Assembly: GCF_000270285.1 (NCBI RefSeq)
Contig: NC_015738.1
Location: forward strand, 2,418,001-2,482,000
Length of the DNA stretch: 64,000 nt
Reading direction: 5' to 3'
Source: Eggerthella sp. YY7918
GTDB lineage: Bacteria > Actinomycetota > Coriobacteriia > Coriobacteriales > Eggerthellaceae
The notes below the pieces were generated by a model, which worked only from the letters and a program-made list of their open reading frames with translations, was not told the DNA's origin and did no database searches. A program made the translations under genes and the position numbers. Each line of letters begins with the position of its first letter. Position 1 is the first letter of the stretch. This document shows positions 17,583-27,066 of this stretch, one piece after another.

Positions 17583-19211
17583 CTACGCGCCGGCGATCTC
17601 TTTCGCCACATACACGCCCGAGCCAAGCGCAAGACCTACCGATGCACCCTCGTTGGTGTAGTACGGCATGCTGTAGACGCTGCCCTGATCGACGCCCGCC
17701 ACATACAGGCCGGGAATAGGATGGTTGTCCTTGTCCATGGCGCGCAGATGGCTGTCCACTTTCACGCCACCGTTCGTGCCCCAAGCGCTCGGCACGTACT
17801 CGAACAGGTAGAACGGCGCCGTCTTCACCGGCTTCAGGAACGGTGCACTCTTGCCGAAGTCCTCGTCGACCCCTGATTCGCAGTAGGCGTTGTACTTCTC
17901 CACCGTTGCTTCAAGATTGTCGAGTGCATACTTCTCGGCGAGCTCAGCCACCGTATCGGCCTTAAGCGCCCAACCTTCATCGATCGCCTGCTGCAGATGG
18001 GCATCGGCGTTTTCGGACGTGGTTTTGTAGAAGTCGGCCATAGGGCCCGACACCCAGCTTGCAGGCTGGCCCAGATAGGCGAAGATGCCGTCGCCCTTTA
18101 CCGCCTCATAGTAATCGGAGTCCATGATGACGTAGGATTTACCTGCGCGCAGCAGCGCTTCGCCGCCGATAGCAAGCGGGAACTGGGCGATCTTTTCCTC
18201 GTTAATGTAGCGCTCGCCAGCCGTGTCAGTGTACAAACCGCCGAATAGCCAGTAACCATAGTGCTCGTTCACATTGTGCCAGTCCTCGGTGAAGGGCCTA
18301 CCGGTGGTTGCAGCCGATACCGCACCGCATTCGTTGCCAAACACGGCGAAATTGCGATCCCAGGCTCCACCTGCATCAAGCACGATATTGATACCGGTAC
18401 CGTCGGAAAGCGTATTGCCGAGCGGGTATACCTTGGTATTGAAACGATCGAGCTGCATGTCTTCGCCGCCCAAGAATCCGCCCGTACACACAACCACCGA
18501 CGGCGCCATAATATCTACGCCCTTGTCGGTCTGCACGCCAACAGCCTTGCCGTCCTCCATGATGATCTTTTCGGCCGCCGTGCTGTACACCAACTCACCG
18601 CCCGCAGCTTCAATGGCCTTGATGATAGGGGCCACGCGCTCTTCACCACCGGTTTGGAACATATGACGGCCGCGGAAACCTACACCGTAGGTATCCGGAA
18701 TAAGCATCATGGGTATTCCCAAGTCGAGCATCGTGTTGATCGCTTCGCCGGTGTTGGCCAGACAGTTGCGCAAAAGCATACCGTTCACGCCGGAGCGCGA
18801 GAAGTCATACATGTAGTTGAAAATTGTATCGAGAGACACCGGAGCCCCTTCTTGCTCTTGCAACTTCGTCTCGCATGCGGTCGGACCACCGCACATGGAG
18901 AAGTTCGACATGGCCGCCGAAGGAGCCTTTTCGATAACAACAACTTTTTTGCCTGCCTCGGAAAGCTTCAGCGCAGCCATAAGGCCTGCCGCACCTGCAC
19001 CCACAACGGCAACATCGCATTCCTTTGTGCTTGATCCTTCTTTGCGCGGTATTCCCGCTTGTGTTTCCTGGCCTGTTGCCCCATCGCTTTGCGTATCGGC
19101 TGCCGTGGCCTCTTTTTGCTGCGGAGAACAACCTACCAAGCCAGCCCCGGCGACGAGCGCGCCCATCGCACCTAAACCAAGAAATGAACGACGATCCATT
19201 GATGTAGCCAT
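17583..19211 (-). CDS. Tat-exported FAD-dependent reductase 2
   Basis: 542 aa; ATG with GAAGGGGAT about 5 nt upstream. Tat signal MDRRSFLGLGAMG (Arg7-Arg8) and lipobox LVGC (Cys28). FAD motif VAVVGAGAAGLMAALKLSEA starts near residue 67. C-terminal region PGLYVAGVDQGSVYSMPYYT followed by EGASVGLALGSG differs from flavoproteins 1 and 5 in the segment that closes the active site, so a different substrate is likely. No heme or FMN-bind domain. Divergent to LuxR regulator 2, with a 219-base shared promoter region. Member of the fumarate reductase/urocanate reductase-like flavoprotein family; physiological acceptor unknown. Confidence 0.88.
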   Translation of the reverse strand: MATSMDRRSFLGLGAMGALVAGAGLVGCSPQQKEATAADTQSDGATGQETQAGIPRKEGSSTKECDVAVVGAGAAGLMAALKLSEAGKKVVVIEKAPSAAMSNFSMCGGPTACETKLQEQEGAPVSLDTIFNYMYDFSRSGVNGMLLRNCLANTGEAINTMLDLGIPMMLIPDTYGVGFRGRHMFQTGGEERVAPIIKAIEAAGGELVYSTAAEKIIMEDGKAVGVQTDKGVDIMAPSVVVCTGGFLGGEDMQLDRFNTKVYPLGNTLSDGTGINIVLDAGGAWDRNFAVFGNECGAVSAATTGRPFTEDWHNVNEHYGYWLFGGLYTDTAGERYINEEKIAQFPLAIGGEALLRAGKSYVIMDSDYYEAVKGDGIFAYLGQPASWVSGPMADFYKTTSENADAHLQQAIDEGWALKADTVAELAEKYALDNLEATVEKYNAYCESGVDEDFGKSAPFLKPVKTAPFYLFEYVPSAWGTNGGVKVDSHLRAMDKDNHPIPGLYVAGVDQGSVYSMPYYTNEGASVGLALGSGVYVAKEIAGA

Positions 19212-19369
19212 ACCTATCCCCTTCTTCTTATCCGAATGCGGCAGCCCATCGTGCTTTCGACAAGCCGCCCGATGTCGCAATCCTAGATCGTCGTCAGCAC
19301 AGACACCATCACCTCAAACACAGGTTCTGTGCGCCATCACGGCGCACTCCGCTAAAATAGCGTGTTATA

Positions 19370-19385
19370 GGTGATACTCCTCACC
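19370..19385. promoter_or_regulatory. dyad in the flavoprotein 2/LuxR 2 divergent region
   Basis: Perfect inverted repeat GGTGA-TACTCC-TCACC, 46 bases before the LuxR ATG. Candidate binding site for the neighbouring LuxR protein; purely positional inference. Confidence 0.35.
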
Positions 19386-19430
19386 CCCTGCTTCCACTAA
19401 TCTCAGTCCGTAGATCAGAGGAGGATATAC

Positions 19431-20993
19431 ATGCACGTGTCCGTTCGCACGTCACCCGTCAAAGCGCAAAAGAGTCCTACGAGAACGCTCGATCAAATCG
19501 CCGGGCGACTTGAGCCTCCCTTCCCTTTGCGTCTTCTCGGATTCGGCCTCGTGTATGCATGGAGCACCTGTTTGTGGAACACCGCTGCCGTCGTCGCTGC
19601 AGGAGAACCCGCCGTACACACGAGTGCCGTCTGGCTCATCTCTGCCATCATTACCCCTTTGGCATTTTTGGTTTGTGCCCTTGTTGCTCGCAACCGCGAC
19701 CTTGCTTCAAGCCGCGTGCTCGCGCTCTCCGGCCCCATCCTTGCCTTTGTAGGCACCCTGCTTGCCGCCCTCGTTGCATTTGCCCCTCCGAGCATTCACG
19801 ATATTGTCGTTGTGCTCGCGGCCGTCGGTACCGGAGTGGGACCGGTCGCGCTGATCCTCTTATGGACGAACCTCTTTGCCCATCTTGATATGGAATTGGT
19901 TGAAGCCGCCGTCCCTGCTTCGTTTGTTGCAACCCTCATTATCGCCATCGTTATTCCGAATCTAGGTGGCGGTATCTCCATCGTGGTCGTCAGCCTATTG
20001 CCGCTGCTGTCGGGAGTGCTTTATCTCTTGTCGTATCGCAGCTATGTAAGCGGCGAACTGGCTGTTTACACCGAAAGCGCGCGTAAAGAAACGCAACCGC
20101 GTATAGGGGCAATTGTGCAAATGTTTCTCCTGCTGTTAGTTTCGTATACTGTGGGATGCTTGTTGCCTTTCATCAACCCGGCGAACACATCAACACTGCT
20201 GCCCGCACCTTGGACCGAGTCTCTCGGTATGCTGTTCGCCATCGCACTCGCCGTCGCTATCGTGCTGTTTTCGCGACGCATTGACCTCGACTCCCTCTAT
20301 CGGTGGATCATCGCCCCGTTTGCCCTCGCCATCATATTGGCGGCTTTTCCTTATGGCATATGCCACACGCTCTCAGCCGTACTTGGTAGCGCCACCTTCA
20401 CTGGCCTTGAAATCATCATGATCATTTACTTCATACGGCTCGCGACGCGCATGCATCGCTCGCCCACACTTCTGCTGGGCTTGGGCGAGTGCGCGGCGTA
20501 CACGGGCGTCCTTATAGGATATGGTGGAGGTCCGACGACGCAAAGTCTTATTGCGGGCGGTATGCTTGACCCCAAAACAGCGAGCCTCATTTTGGTAGGA
20601 GTGTTCATCTGCTCGACGCTGTTGGTGCCACGCCGCACCACCGTTTGGTCGGACCCAGCGTTTACCCAGCTCTCGCAGGTCAGCGAGGCGAATATGCCTG
20701 AAAAGTCACCTATGCCAACTGCAGGCGCCACTGCAAATACAGCGTCACTGACCTCTTCTGATTCCTTTGACACTCGCTGCACGCGCATTGCCGAGCGAGG
20801 AGGACTTTCAACACGCGAAACCGAGATTTTCCGCATGCTCGCTCAAGGGCGCAGCCAGCCCTACATACGTGACGTGCTGTACCTGTCGAAAAACACCGTG
20901 TCCACGCACACTCGCCACATCTACAAGAAACTGGATGTCCACAGCAAGCAGGAGCTTTTGGATTTGCTTGAAGATGAATCTACTTCACAGTAA
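19431..20993 (+). CDS. membrane-bound LuxR-family regulator 2
   Basis: 520 aa; ATG with GAGGAGG 6 nt upstream. About twelve membrane segments fill residues 30-405 (for example LLGFGLVYAWSTCLW, IVVVLAAVGTGVGPVALILL). A polar Ser/Thr/Ala linker joins to the C-terminal LuxR domain: LSTRETEIFRMLAQGRSQPY and NTVSTHTRHIYKKLDVHSKQ. Same architecture as the other five LuxR proteins here, but low sequence identity in the membrane part. Divergent to flavoprotein 2. Its last 14 bases overlap the end of the convergent uspA-like gene. Confidence 0.9.
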   Translation: MHVSVRTSPVKAQKSPTRTLDQIAGRLEPPFPLRLLGFGLVYAWSTCLWNTAAVVAAGEPAVHTSAVWLISAIITPLAFLVCALVARNRDLASSRVLALSGPILAFVGTLLAALVAFAPPSIHDIVVVLAAVGTGVGPVALILLWTNLFAHLDMELVEAAVPASFVATLIIAIVIPNLGGGISIVVVSLLPLLSGVLYLLSYRSYVSGELAVYTESARKETQPRIGAIVQMFLLLLVSYTVGCLLPFINPANTSTLLPAPWTESLGMLFAIALAVAIVLFSRRIDLDSLYRWIIAPFALAIILAAFPYGICHTLSAVLGSATFTGLEIIMIIYFIRLATRMHRSPTLLLGLGECAAYTGVLIGYGGGPTTQSLIAGGMLDPKTASLILVGVFICSTLLVPRRTTVWSDPAFTQLSQVSEANMPEKSPMPTAGATANTASLTSSDSFDTRCTRIAERGGLSTRETEIFRMLAQGRSQPYIRDVLYLSKNTVSTHTRHIYKKLDVHSKQELLDLLEDESTSQ

Positions 20994-21459
20994 GCACGGG
21001 AATATCGACCGCATGCAGCACGCCATAGCTCACGCTTCCCAGAACGCCGCGCAAGGCACCCAAGCCACGGCGACCCATAATCACAAGGTCGCACTCGTGC
21101 TCATCCACATAGTCAACGATGCCAGCCGCAGGAGACGAGGACACAACCGCCTCCATCACAAGATGGCACGACGCTCCTTCAAAGGCATCGCCCATATCGC
21201 GCTTTAAGTCTTCGCGAGCATTGTCAAGAACGCTTGAAACCATGTTCTCGTATTCGTTGAAATGAGAAAGGGACAGCGGAGAGCGCGCAAGCGTACGCGC
21301 CGAAGGATCGTAGTTTGAGGCCAGCGTTGTTGCCAAAAGTACGGTCACCACATGCACTTCCGCAGAAGCCTCATCCCCCGCAAGACCTCGCGCCACCTTA
21401 AGCGCGCTGAGCGCATGTTCCGAGCCGTCAAACGGAACCAGAATTTTCTTGAACTGCAT
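20980..21459 (-). CDS. universal stress protein, UspA family
   Basis: 159 aa from the ATG preceded by AGGAGAGG. N-terminal FKKILVPFDGSEHALSALKV with the conserved DGS, and C-terminal ATP-binding loop VIMGRRGLGALRGVLGSVSY ending in HAVDIPVLTVK: the G-x2-G-x9-G-S pattern of ATP-binding UspA proteins. Acts in the cytosol in stress adaptation; target unknown. The 3' end overlaps LuxR 2 by 14 bases on the opposite strand, so the two transcripts are antisense at their ends. Divergent from the LysR gene to its right. Confidence 0.9.
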   Translation of the reverse strand: MQFKKILVPFDGSEHALSALKVARGLAGDEASAEVHVVTVLLATTLASNYDPSARTLARSPLSLSHFNEYENMVSSVLDNAREDLKRDMGDAFEGASCHLVMEAVVSSSPAAGIVDYVDEHECDLVIMGRRGLGALRGVLGSVSYGVLHAVDIPVLTVK

Positions 21460-21633
21460 AGCCTCTCCTATCCCGCGCCCTTCGAAAAGATGGTACCACA
21501 CCTTCCCAGTCCCCGACATCGAAGCTCCCGGAAAAGGTGCTGCAATCAGGTGTTTGATTACATCGTCGTGCTATAGTGAATAAGCGACAACCCTCTACGA
21601 TTGCCGCACATCAGAGCATGGAGGAGAGCTTTT

Positions 21634-22557
21634 GTGAATCTCACCTATTTGGAATACTTTGATGCCGCAGCTCGATATGGAAGCTTCTCACGAGCCGCAA
21701 AAGAACTGTTTGTTACACCGCAAACGGTATCCACCGCCATTGCGGCGCTAGAACGAGAGTGGGGCTTTGCTCTCTTTGATCGCCGAGCTTCCGGTATCGA
21801 ACTTACCGAAGCTGGTTCTGCCTTGCTTAAGCAGGCGTCCGTCGTTCTTACCGATGTTGCAAACCTAGAAAACCTCGCTCGCCGAAAACGCACGGAGGAA
21901 ACCGAGACTCTCACGTTTGCTTACGCATCCGCCTCTCTTCCCCAAGAAGGCTATCCGTTCTCCCTTGCCGATCTGGCCTGTTTTCGTCAAGAGCACCCCG
22001 ACATAGCCCTTAATGTTTTTGAACTGACGAGCGATGCCTGCGTCGATGCGGTTGTTGGTCATCGGGCCGAATTGGCTTATGCAGCCGTAGCGGAGGTCCC
22101 TGCCGATGTCGAAAGCATCTGTCTATCGCGCGGTTCGTTTCTTGTGGGAATATCGCGAGAAAACCCGCTTTCCCAACGCGACGCTCTCTCGTTTGCCGAC
22201 CTGGAAAATGTCCCCATTTTCGCACCGCCGGATCTCAATCTTACCTACTCGCGTATCATTGAGCGATGCCGCGCTTACGGATTTGAACCTCGATTTTCCG
22301 TGACGCCCTTTAGCGTAGAAAATGCCCGCGAGTTCGTGAGAGACAATTGCGGGGTATCATTCACTCCGCGCTTTTTTGCGGAAGACGCGCAATTCAGCGA
22401 AGGCCTCAACGCCGTGTTTCTGCCTCTTATTGCCAAAGACGATTTCTCGTTGCCCCTTCGCCTTGTCTGGCGCAAAGGCATTGCAACCGATGCGTGCGTT
22501 AAGCTCCGTACTTTTATACTGCAACGATTCGGGATGATTCCACCGGGACAAGCCTAG
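21634..22557 (+). CDS. LysR-family transcriptional regulator
   Basis: 307 aa from GTG at 21634, which has GGAGGAG 7 nt upstream; the in-frame TTG at 21601 lies before that site. N-terminal winged helix LEYFDAAARYGSFSRAAKEL, FVTPQTVSTAIAALEREWGF, ALFDRR, then a LysR substrate-binding domain with FAYASASLPQEGYPFSLADL and FLVGISRENPLSQRDALSFA. Cytosolic regulator of unknown effector. Convergent with flavoprotein 3 and divergent from uspA. A shared terminator hairpin separates it from flavoprotein 3. LysR regulators often act on divergent genes, here the uspA-like gene. Confidence 0.9.
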   Translation: MNLTYLEYFDAAARYGSFSRAAKELFVTPQTVSTAIAALEREWGFALFDRRASGIELTEAGSALLKQASVVLTDVANLENLARRKRTEETETLTFAYASASLPQEGYPFSLADLACFRQEHPDIALNVFELTSDACVDAVVGHRAELAYAAVAEVPADVESICLSRGSFLVGISRENPLSQRDALSFADLENVPIFAPPDLNLTYSRIIERCRAYGFEPRFSVTPFSVENAREFVRDNCGVSFTPRFFAEDAQFSEGLNAVFLPLIAKDDFSLPLRLVWRKGIATDACVKLRTFILQRFGMIPPGQA

Positions 22558-22605
22558 CTCTCTTTCGCCCTAGCAGGCACACAACACTTCTACCTCGAAA
22601 AACGC

Positions 22606-22638
22606 ACGGAAGCGACCCGCAAAACGGGCCGCTTCCGT
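22606..22638 (-). terminator. terminator between LysR gene and flavoprotein 3
   Basis: Stem ACGGAAGCGACCCG / CGGGCCGCTTCCGT (one mismatch), loop CAAAA. On the minus strand it is followed by GTGCGTTTTT, so it mainly serves flavoprotein 3; it may also stop the LysR transcript. Confidence 0.75.
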
Positions 22639-22661
22639 GGAGGGGACTGCTTAATCCTTGT

Positions 22662-24341
22662 TTACTTCGCCGTTTCAGCTGCAGTAGTACCCGACAAGTA
22701 ACCCGATGCAAAACAGAAGCCTTGTGCTGATCCGCCCTCGTGGTACGGTACCGCCCAGAAGTCGCCATCAGCACCGGCTACAAAGAGGCCGTCGATCACG
22801 TTGTTTTCGGCATCAAGTGCCCGACAGCATTCATCGGTCTTGATTCCGCCCAGCGTAAGCCACGCAGCCACATTCAGTTCAACAGCATAGAACGGGCCGG
22901 TCTTGACGGGCTTCATAAAGTCCGAAGACTTATACATGAGTTCATCCTTACCGGAATCGCAGAAGGCGTTGTAGGCATCCACCGTTTCCGCAAGAGCGGG
23001 CAACTGGGCTTTCTCTGCCAAAGTAGCAATGTCATCGGCCTTCCATACCCAACCCTCCTCTTCGGCAGAGGCAAGGGTATCGGCAGTTGAGGTCAGCGTT
23101 ACGCCCTCGAAACTCATCTGCACGACAGGGGCCATGTTTGCATACGCCGAGGGAGCTACGAAATCAACAAGCGGCGTGCTCATCAACTCGTCTACTTCTA
23201 CCTGATCAAGAATCACATAGTAGGTGCTCTCACGCAACATAGGCTCGGCACAATACATGGTTTCGGTAGCCATCTTGCCTTCGTCCATGAAACGTACGCC
23301 GTCTTTATTCACGAACAGTCCGCCCAACAAAGGCAGGCAATGAAGCGGCGTAGTGTTGTAATCCTGACCGACAAAACAGGTGGACGCGTTCACGTTGCAC
23401 GCGCCCGATTCGTTGATGGAGGTACTGAAATTCTTGCCCATCTGCGCACCCGCTTGCATGGCCATCGTAATGCCCGCACCGTCGTTGCGACGATTGCCGG
23501 GGCCATACATACGCGCACCAGCGTAGTATTTCTCGACCATTTCGAGATTTTGGATGAAGCCTCCTGTGCAAACGATGACATTCTTCGCCTTGAGGTCAAC
23601 CAGCTGGCCGTCGGCATCAACGTAGCGCACGCCCGTTACCGCACCGTTCTCCAGAAGAAGCGAGGCCACCTCGCTTTCCCAGCGCGAATCCACGCCGTAG
23701 TGATCCATGCATCCTTGCAGCTGCTTACCACGCTCGGTTCCACCCGTAGCCCAAATATGTCCACCACGGTTGAGCAGGCCCATGCTCTCATCCGCTTCCG
23801 CAAAGGGGAACATAAACTGTGCACCCGCCTCCATCGCCAGGTCAATAGCCTTACCACTGGCCGGAAGCAAATTGCGAAGCGCGCGTGCGTTACTCTGGTA
23901 GTGCGTACCCGACCAAATGAAGTCGAACATATCCTCAACGGTTAAATGGTTGTCGTACTTCAACTCCTCAGCAGACTCGATAGCCCAAATGCCCGCTGTG
24001 TTGACCGCGTTAGTGGCATCAATGCTGTTCACACAATCAAGGCCCACAACCTTTGCGCCAGCCTGGGCGGCAGCCGATGAGGCTATTACGCCCGTCACGC
24101 CCATACCAACCACGGCAACATCACATTCTTCGGTACGGTCAGCAGCAGGCAATTCCTCTGCAGAAGGAGCCGCAGAATCGGAACCCTGAGCGTCGCCCGA
24201 CGATTCTCCCCCCTGAGGCGCACAACCTGCAAGACCTGCGGCGCCTAAAGACAATGCCCCGAGCGCACCCAAGCCAATGAACGACCGACGTGAAAGCGTT
24301 GAAGCGCCCTCTTGCTCTTCCTGCGTGATGTTTGTTTTCAT
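22662..24341 (-). CDS. Tat-exported FAD-dependent reductase 3
   Basis: 559 aa; ATG with AGGAGG 5 nt upstream; a longer in-frame start upstream is not supported. Tat signal TLSRRSFIGLGALG (Arg18-Arg19), lipobox LAGC (Cys40), Ser/Gly/Glu-rich linker, then FAD motif VAVVGMGVTGVIASSAAAQA (GxGxxG as GMGVTG). C-terminal FAD region DGLFVAGADGDFWAVPYHEG and SAQGFCFASGYLSG. Like flavoprotein 2 in C-terminal layout, but with different active-site loop residues. No heme or FMN-bind domain. It differs from the other pairs in facing a PAS-GGDEF-EAL protein rather than a LuxR regulator. Substrate unknown. Confidence 0.88.
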   Translation of the reverse strand: MKTNITQEEQEGASTLSRRSFIGLGALGALSLGAAGLAGCAPQGGESSGDAQGSDSAAPSAEELPAADRTEECDVAVVGMGVTGVIASSAAAQAGAKVVGLDCVNSIDATNAVNTAGIWAIESAEELKYDNHLTVEDMFDFIWSGTHYQSNARALRNLLPASGKAIDLAMEAGAQFMFPFAEADESMGLLNRGGHIWATGGTERGKQLQGCMDHYGVDSRWESEVASLLLENGAVTGVRYVDADGQLVDLKAKNVIVCTGGFIQNLEMVEKYYAGARMYGPGNRRNDGAGITMAMQAGAQMGKNFSTSINESGACNVNASTCFVGQDYNTTPLHCLPLLGGLFVNKDGVRFMDEGKMATETMYCAEPMLRESTYYVILDQVEVDELMSTPLVDFVAPSAYANMAPVVQMSFEGVTLTSTADTLASAEEEGWVWKADDIATLAEKAQLPALAETVDAYNAFCDSGKDELMYKSSDFMKPVKTGPFYAVELNVAAWLTLGGIKTDECCRALDAENNVIDGLFVAGADGDFWAVPYHEGGSAQGFCFASGYLSGTTAAETAK

Positions 24342-24440
24342 TCTTCCCTCCTGTACTGTATGAAACACGATTCGCTGCTCGTGCGAACCTTCATCTGCCA
24401 TCATAAAAATGAGTTCGAAAAAGTGATCCCCCTTAAAATC

Positions 24441-24454
24441 TGATATGCCTATCA
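24441..24454. promoter_or_regulatory. dyad TGATA-TGCC-TATCA in the divergent region
   Basis: Perfect 5-4-5 inverted repeat about 100 bases upstream of flavoprotein 3 and 150 bases upstream of the GGDEF-EAL gene. Candidate operator; no other support. Confidence 0.35.
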
Positions 24455-24603
24455 AATTTTTTGAAGGCAACTAAGCTTGATAGTTCGCGTAATGTGCTTT
24501 GGACAGCTGGTATCACAAAGCCCTCGCTTTCGCAATTGCACTCCCATAAACCCTGACAAAGCTTTACAATAGAGAACTATCTTAAGAAAGGGAGTGTGCC
24601 GCA

Positions 24604-27066
24604 ATGGCAGACGCCGACAAACAACAGCGCAGAAGTAGGCATGTCTACGTCATTGACCACGACTATCGTGTCGTCTACCTGGATAGCAACGCGCGGCGCA
24701 TCTTCCCAAACGGACGCATCGGCGCCTTATGTTACGAGTCTTTCCGCAATTCTCACAAGCCGTGCATTGATTGCCCTTGGCAGCCCGACGACCCCAGCGG
24801 AGTCAACCAAACCGTCATTTATAGCCAGCATTTTGATCAATGGTACGAAATCACCTGCCTTGAACTTGATTGGTTTAACCAGGGACCATGCATCCTCTTC
24901 GCCGGTTGCCCCGCATCCGATACGGATCGTCATCTTTTCTCGACGCTCACGAGTCCGTCGTCGTATGACGAGCTTTTCGAGATCAATGTGACCGACGATA
25001 GCTATAGAGTACTGTTTTCCGAACCGAACAAATACGTTATGCCCGCCCCCGAAGGCTGCTTGAGCGAAATGTTTTTTGACGTGCTTGAGCACATGATCCA
25101 CCCCGATGACCGAGAGCGATTCGCCACATTCTGGAACCTTGAAACCATTGTCGATCGCGTCACCCATGCGCAAAGTCCGCTGCAGGCACAGTTCCGCAAA
25201 CGCTTGTGCGCCGGCGGCTGGGGATGGGCTTCCCAAGCAATTGTGCCCGTAAAGCGCGGAGATCGCGGCGAAATGGTTATCATGTGCTTCATTTCGGATG
25301 TCGATCAGCAGGCAAAGGCGTATGCGAAGCTTAATGAAGACACCGAGCTTCGTGAGCTTAAAGAACGCGACCAGTTAACGGGGCTGTATAACGCGGCAAC
25401 CTTCTACACAAAAGCTGAACATCTGATACAAAACCACCCCGATACCGCCTACGAAGCAGCGTATTTGGACATTGAGCATTTCAAGCTGTACAACGAATGG
25501 TACGGACGACGAGCGGGCGATGTAGTGTTGCAAACCATCGCTCAACATATAATCGATCTCATGGAAATGCACGACGGCGTGGCGGGCTATTTGGGAGGCG
25601 ACGATTTTGTCATGGTGCTGCCCGCCGGCATTGTAACCGAGAAAAATCTAGAGAAGCGCATGCAGCATATAGCTTCTGCCTCGGAAGACTTAATCGGGTT
25701 CCAACCCATCATCGGCGTATGCCCCATCAAACAAGGTCCCGACGCTGTTGTGGTGGCGTGTGATCATGCCATGGTAGCCATGAATTCTGCAAAGGGACGC
25801 TACGACATTCGCGTTGCACGGTATCGCCCCATCATGACTAAAGAACTTGAGACAGAAACCAAGATTCTCCAAGAAGTCAAACGAGGGCTGAAAGAGCACG
25901 AATTCGTGCTGTACTGGCAGCCGCAATGCAACACACGCACGGGACGCATCGTTGGCCTTGAAGCGCTCGTTCGCTGGCAGCACCCTGAACGAGGCCTTAT
26001 CATGCCGGGTCAGTTCGTGCCCGTTCTGGAGCGTAACGGCTTTATTGCAAACCTCGACTTGTATGTATGGGAAGAGGTTTGCCGACAACTTCGCACTTGG
26101 ATCGACGAGGGAAAAGAGCCGTTACCAACCTCGGTCAATATCTCACGTGCCGATTTGTATGCCATCGACGTTGCCGAAACGGTTGAAGAACTGACCACGC
26201 GCTACGGCATCGATCGAAAGTATTTACAGCTTGAGGTGACCGAGAGCTCGTACGCCGAGGATCAAAAGGTATCCGAAACGGTTAACCAGCTAAAAGAACA
26301 TGGCTATACGGTATTCATGGACGACTTCGGAAGTGGCTACTCATCGCTCAATATGCTTAAAAACATCAACGTCGACGTCATCAAAATTGATATGGACTTC
26401 TTAAATCGCGAACGCAATATCCAACGCGGCGAAAACATTTTTGAAGCCATTATTTCGATGGCGCGGCTGATGAATCTTCGCATTATTGCCGAAGGTGCTG
26501 AAACAAGTGAACAGGTTAAGTTTTTACAGGATGCGAACTGCAATTACGCTCAGGGTTTCTTCTTCTACCGCCCTATGGACACCGAAAGCCTTGAGCGTTT
26601 GATTGCAAATGAAGAAGTGGTCGATCGGCGCGGCGTGCTGACACCCATGATCGAAGCAATCGACATGGATGCGCTTGTTCACAAAGATGAGACCAGCCGT
26701 ACCATTATCGACAACCTTATTGGCGGCATGGCGGTGTATGCCGTACAGGACGGTAAAATTCAGCTTTTGCAGGTCAACAAAGAATATTATCGGGTAACCG
26801 GATGCAACCCCGTTGATTTGCGGGAACGCCAAAAGTATATATGGAAACAGGTACATCCCGACGATTTGGATGCTGCGCTTGCCCTGTTCGCCAAAGCCGA
26901 GCAGCACCCCGTCTCGGGCGCAGAGGGCATCGTTCGACGCTACCGGTTAAACGGCGATCTTATGTGGATGCGCATGCGTGTGTTCTTCCTGAAGCAGCAA
27001 GGAAGTCGTAGCCTGTTTTATGCCGCCGTCGAAGATGTCACCGGACAGCAGCAAACGACGTGTTAG
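24604..27066 (+). CDS. PAS-GGDEF-EAL-PAS cyclic-di-GMP signalling protein
   Basis: 820 aa; ATG with AAAGGGAG about 8 nt upstream. N-terminal PAS-like domain with a cluster of cysteines (CYESFRNSHKPCIDCPW), a second PAS-like region to about residue 250, a GGDEF domain with the site GYLGGDDFVMVLPAG (GGDDF instead of GGDEF), an EAL domain with VGLEALVRWQHPERG, EVTESSYAEDQ and DDFGSGYSSLNM, and a C-terminal PAS. The EAL motif and metal-binding residues look intact, so phosphodiesterase activity is likely; cyclase activity is doubtful. No membrane helices. Divergent to flavoprotein 3, ends one base before the convergent torD-like gene. Cysteines may bind metal or sense redox state. Confidence 0.9.
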   Translation: MADADKQQRRSRHVYVIDHDYRVVYLDSNARRIFPNGRIGALCYESFRNSHKPCIDCPWQPDDPSGVNQTVIYSQHFDQWYEITCLELDWFNQGPCILFAGCPASDTDRHLFSTLTSPSSYDELFEINVTDDSYRVLFSEPNKYVMPAPEGCLSEMFFDVLEHMIHPDDRERFATFWNLETIVDRVTHAQSPLQAQFRKRLCAGGWGWASQAIVPVKRGDRGEMVIMCFISDVDQQAKAYAKLNEDTELRELKERDQLTGLYNAATFYTKAEHLIQNHPDTAYEAAYLDIEHFKLYNEWYGRRAGDVVLQTIAQHIIDLMEMHDGVAGYLGGDDFVMVLPAGIVTEKNLEKRMQHIASASEDLIGFQPIIGVCPIKQGPDAVVVACDHAMVAMNSAKGRYDIRVARYRPIMTKELETETKILQEVKRGLKEHEFVLYWQPQCNTRTGRIVGLEALVRWQHPERGLIMPGQFVPVLERNGFIANLDLYVWEEVCRQLRTWIDEGKEPLPTSVNISRADLYAIDVAETVEELTTRYGIDRKYLQLEVTESSYAEDQKVSETVNQLKEHGYTVFMDDFGSGYSSLNMLKNINVDVIKIDMDFLNRERNIQRGENIFEAIISMARLMNLRIIAEGAETSEQVKFLQDANCNYAQGFFFYRPMDTESLERLIANEEVVDRRGVLTPMIEAIDMDALVHKDETSRTIIDNLIGGMAVYAVQDGKIQLLQVNKEYYRVTGCNPVDLRERQKYIWKQVHPDDLDAALALFAKAEQHPVSGAEGIVRRYRLNGDLMWMRMRVFFLKQQGSRSLFYAAVEDVTGQQQTTC

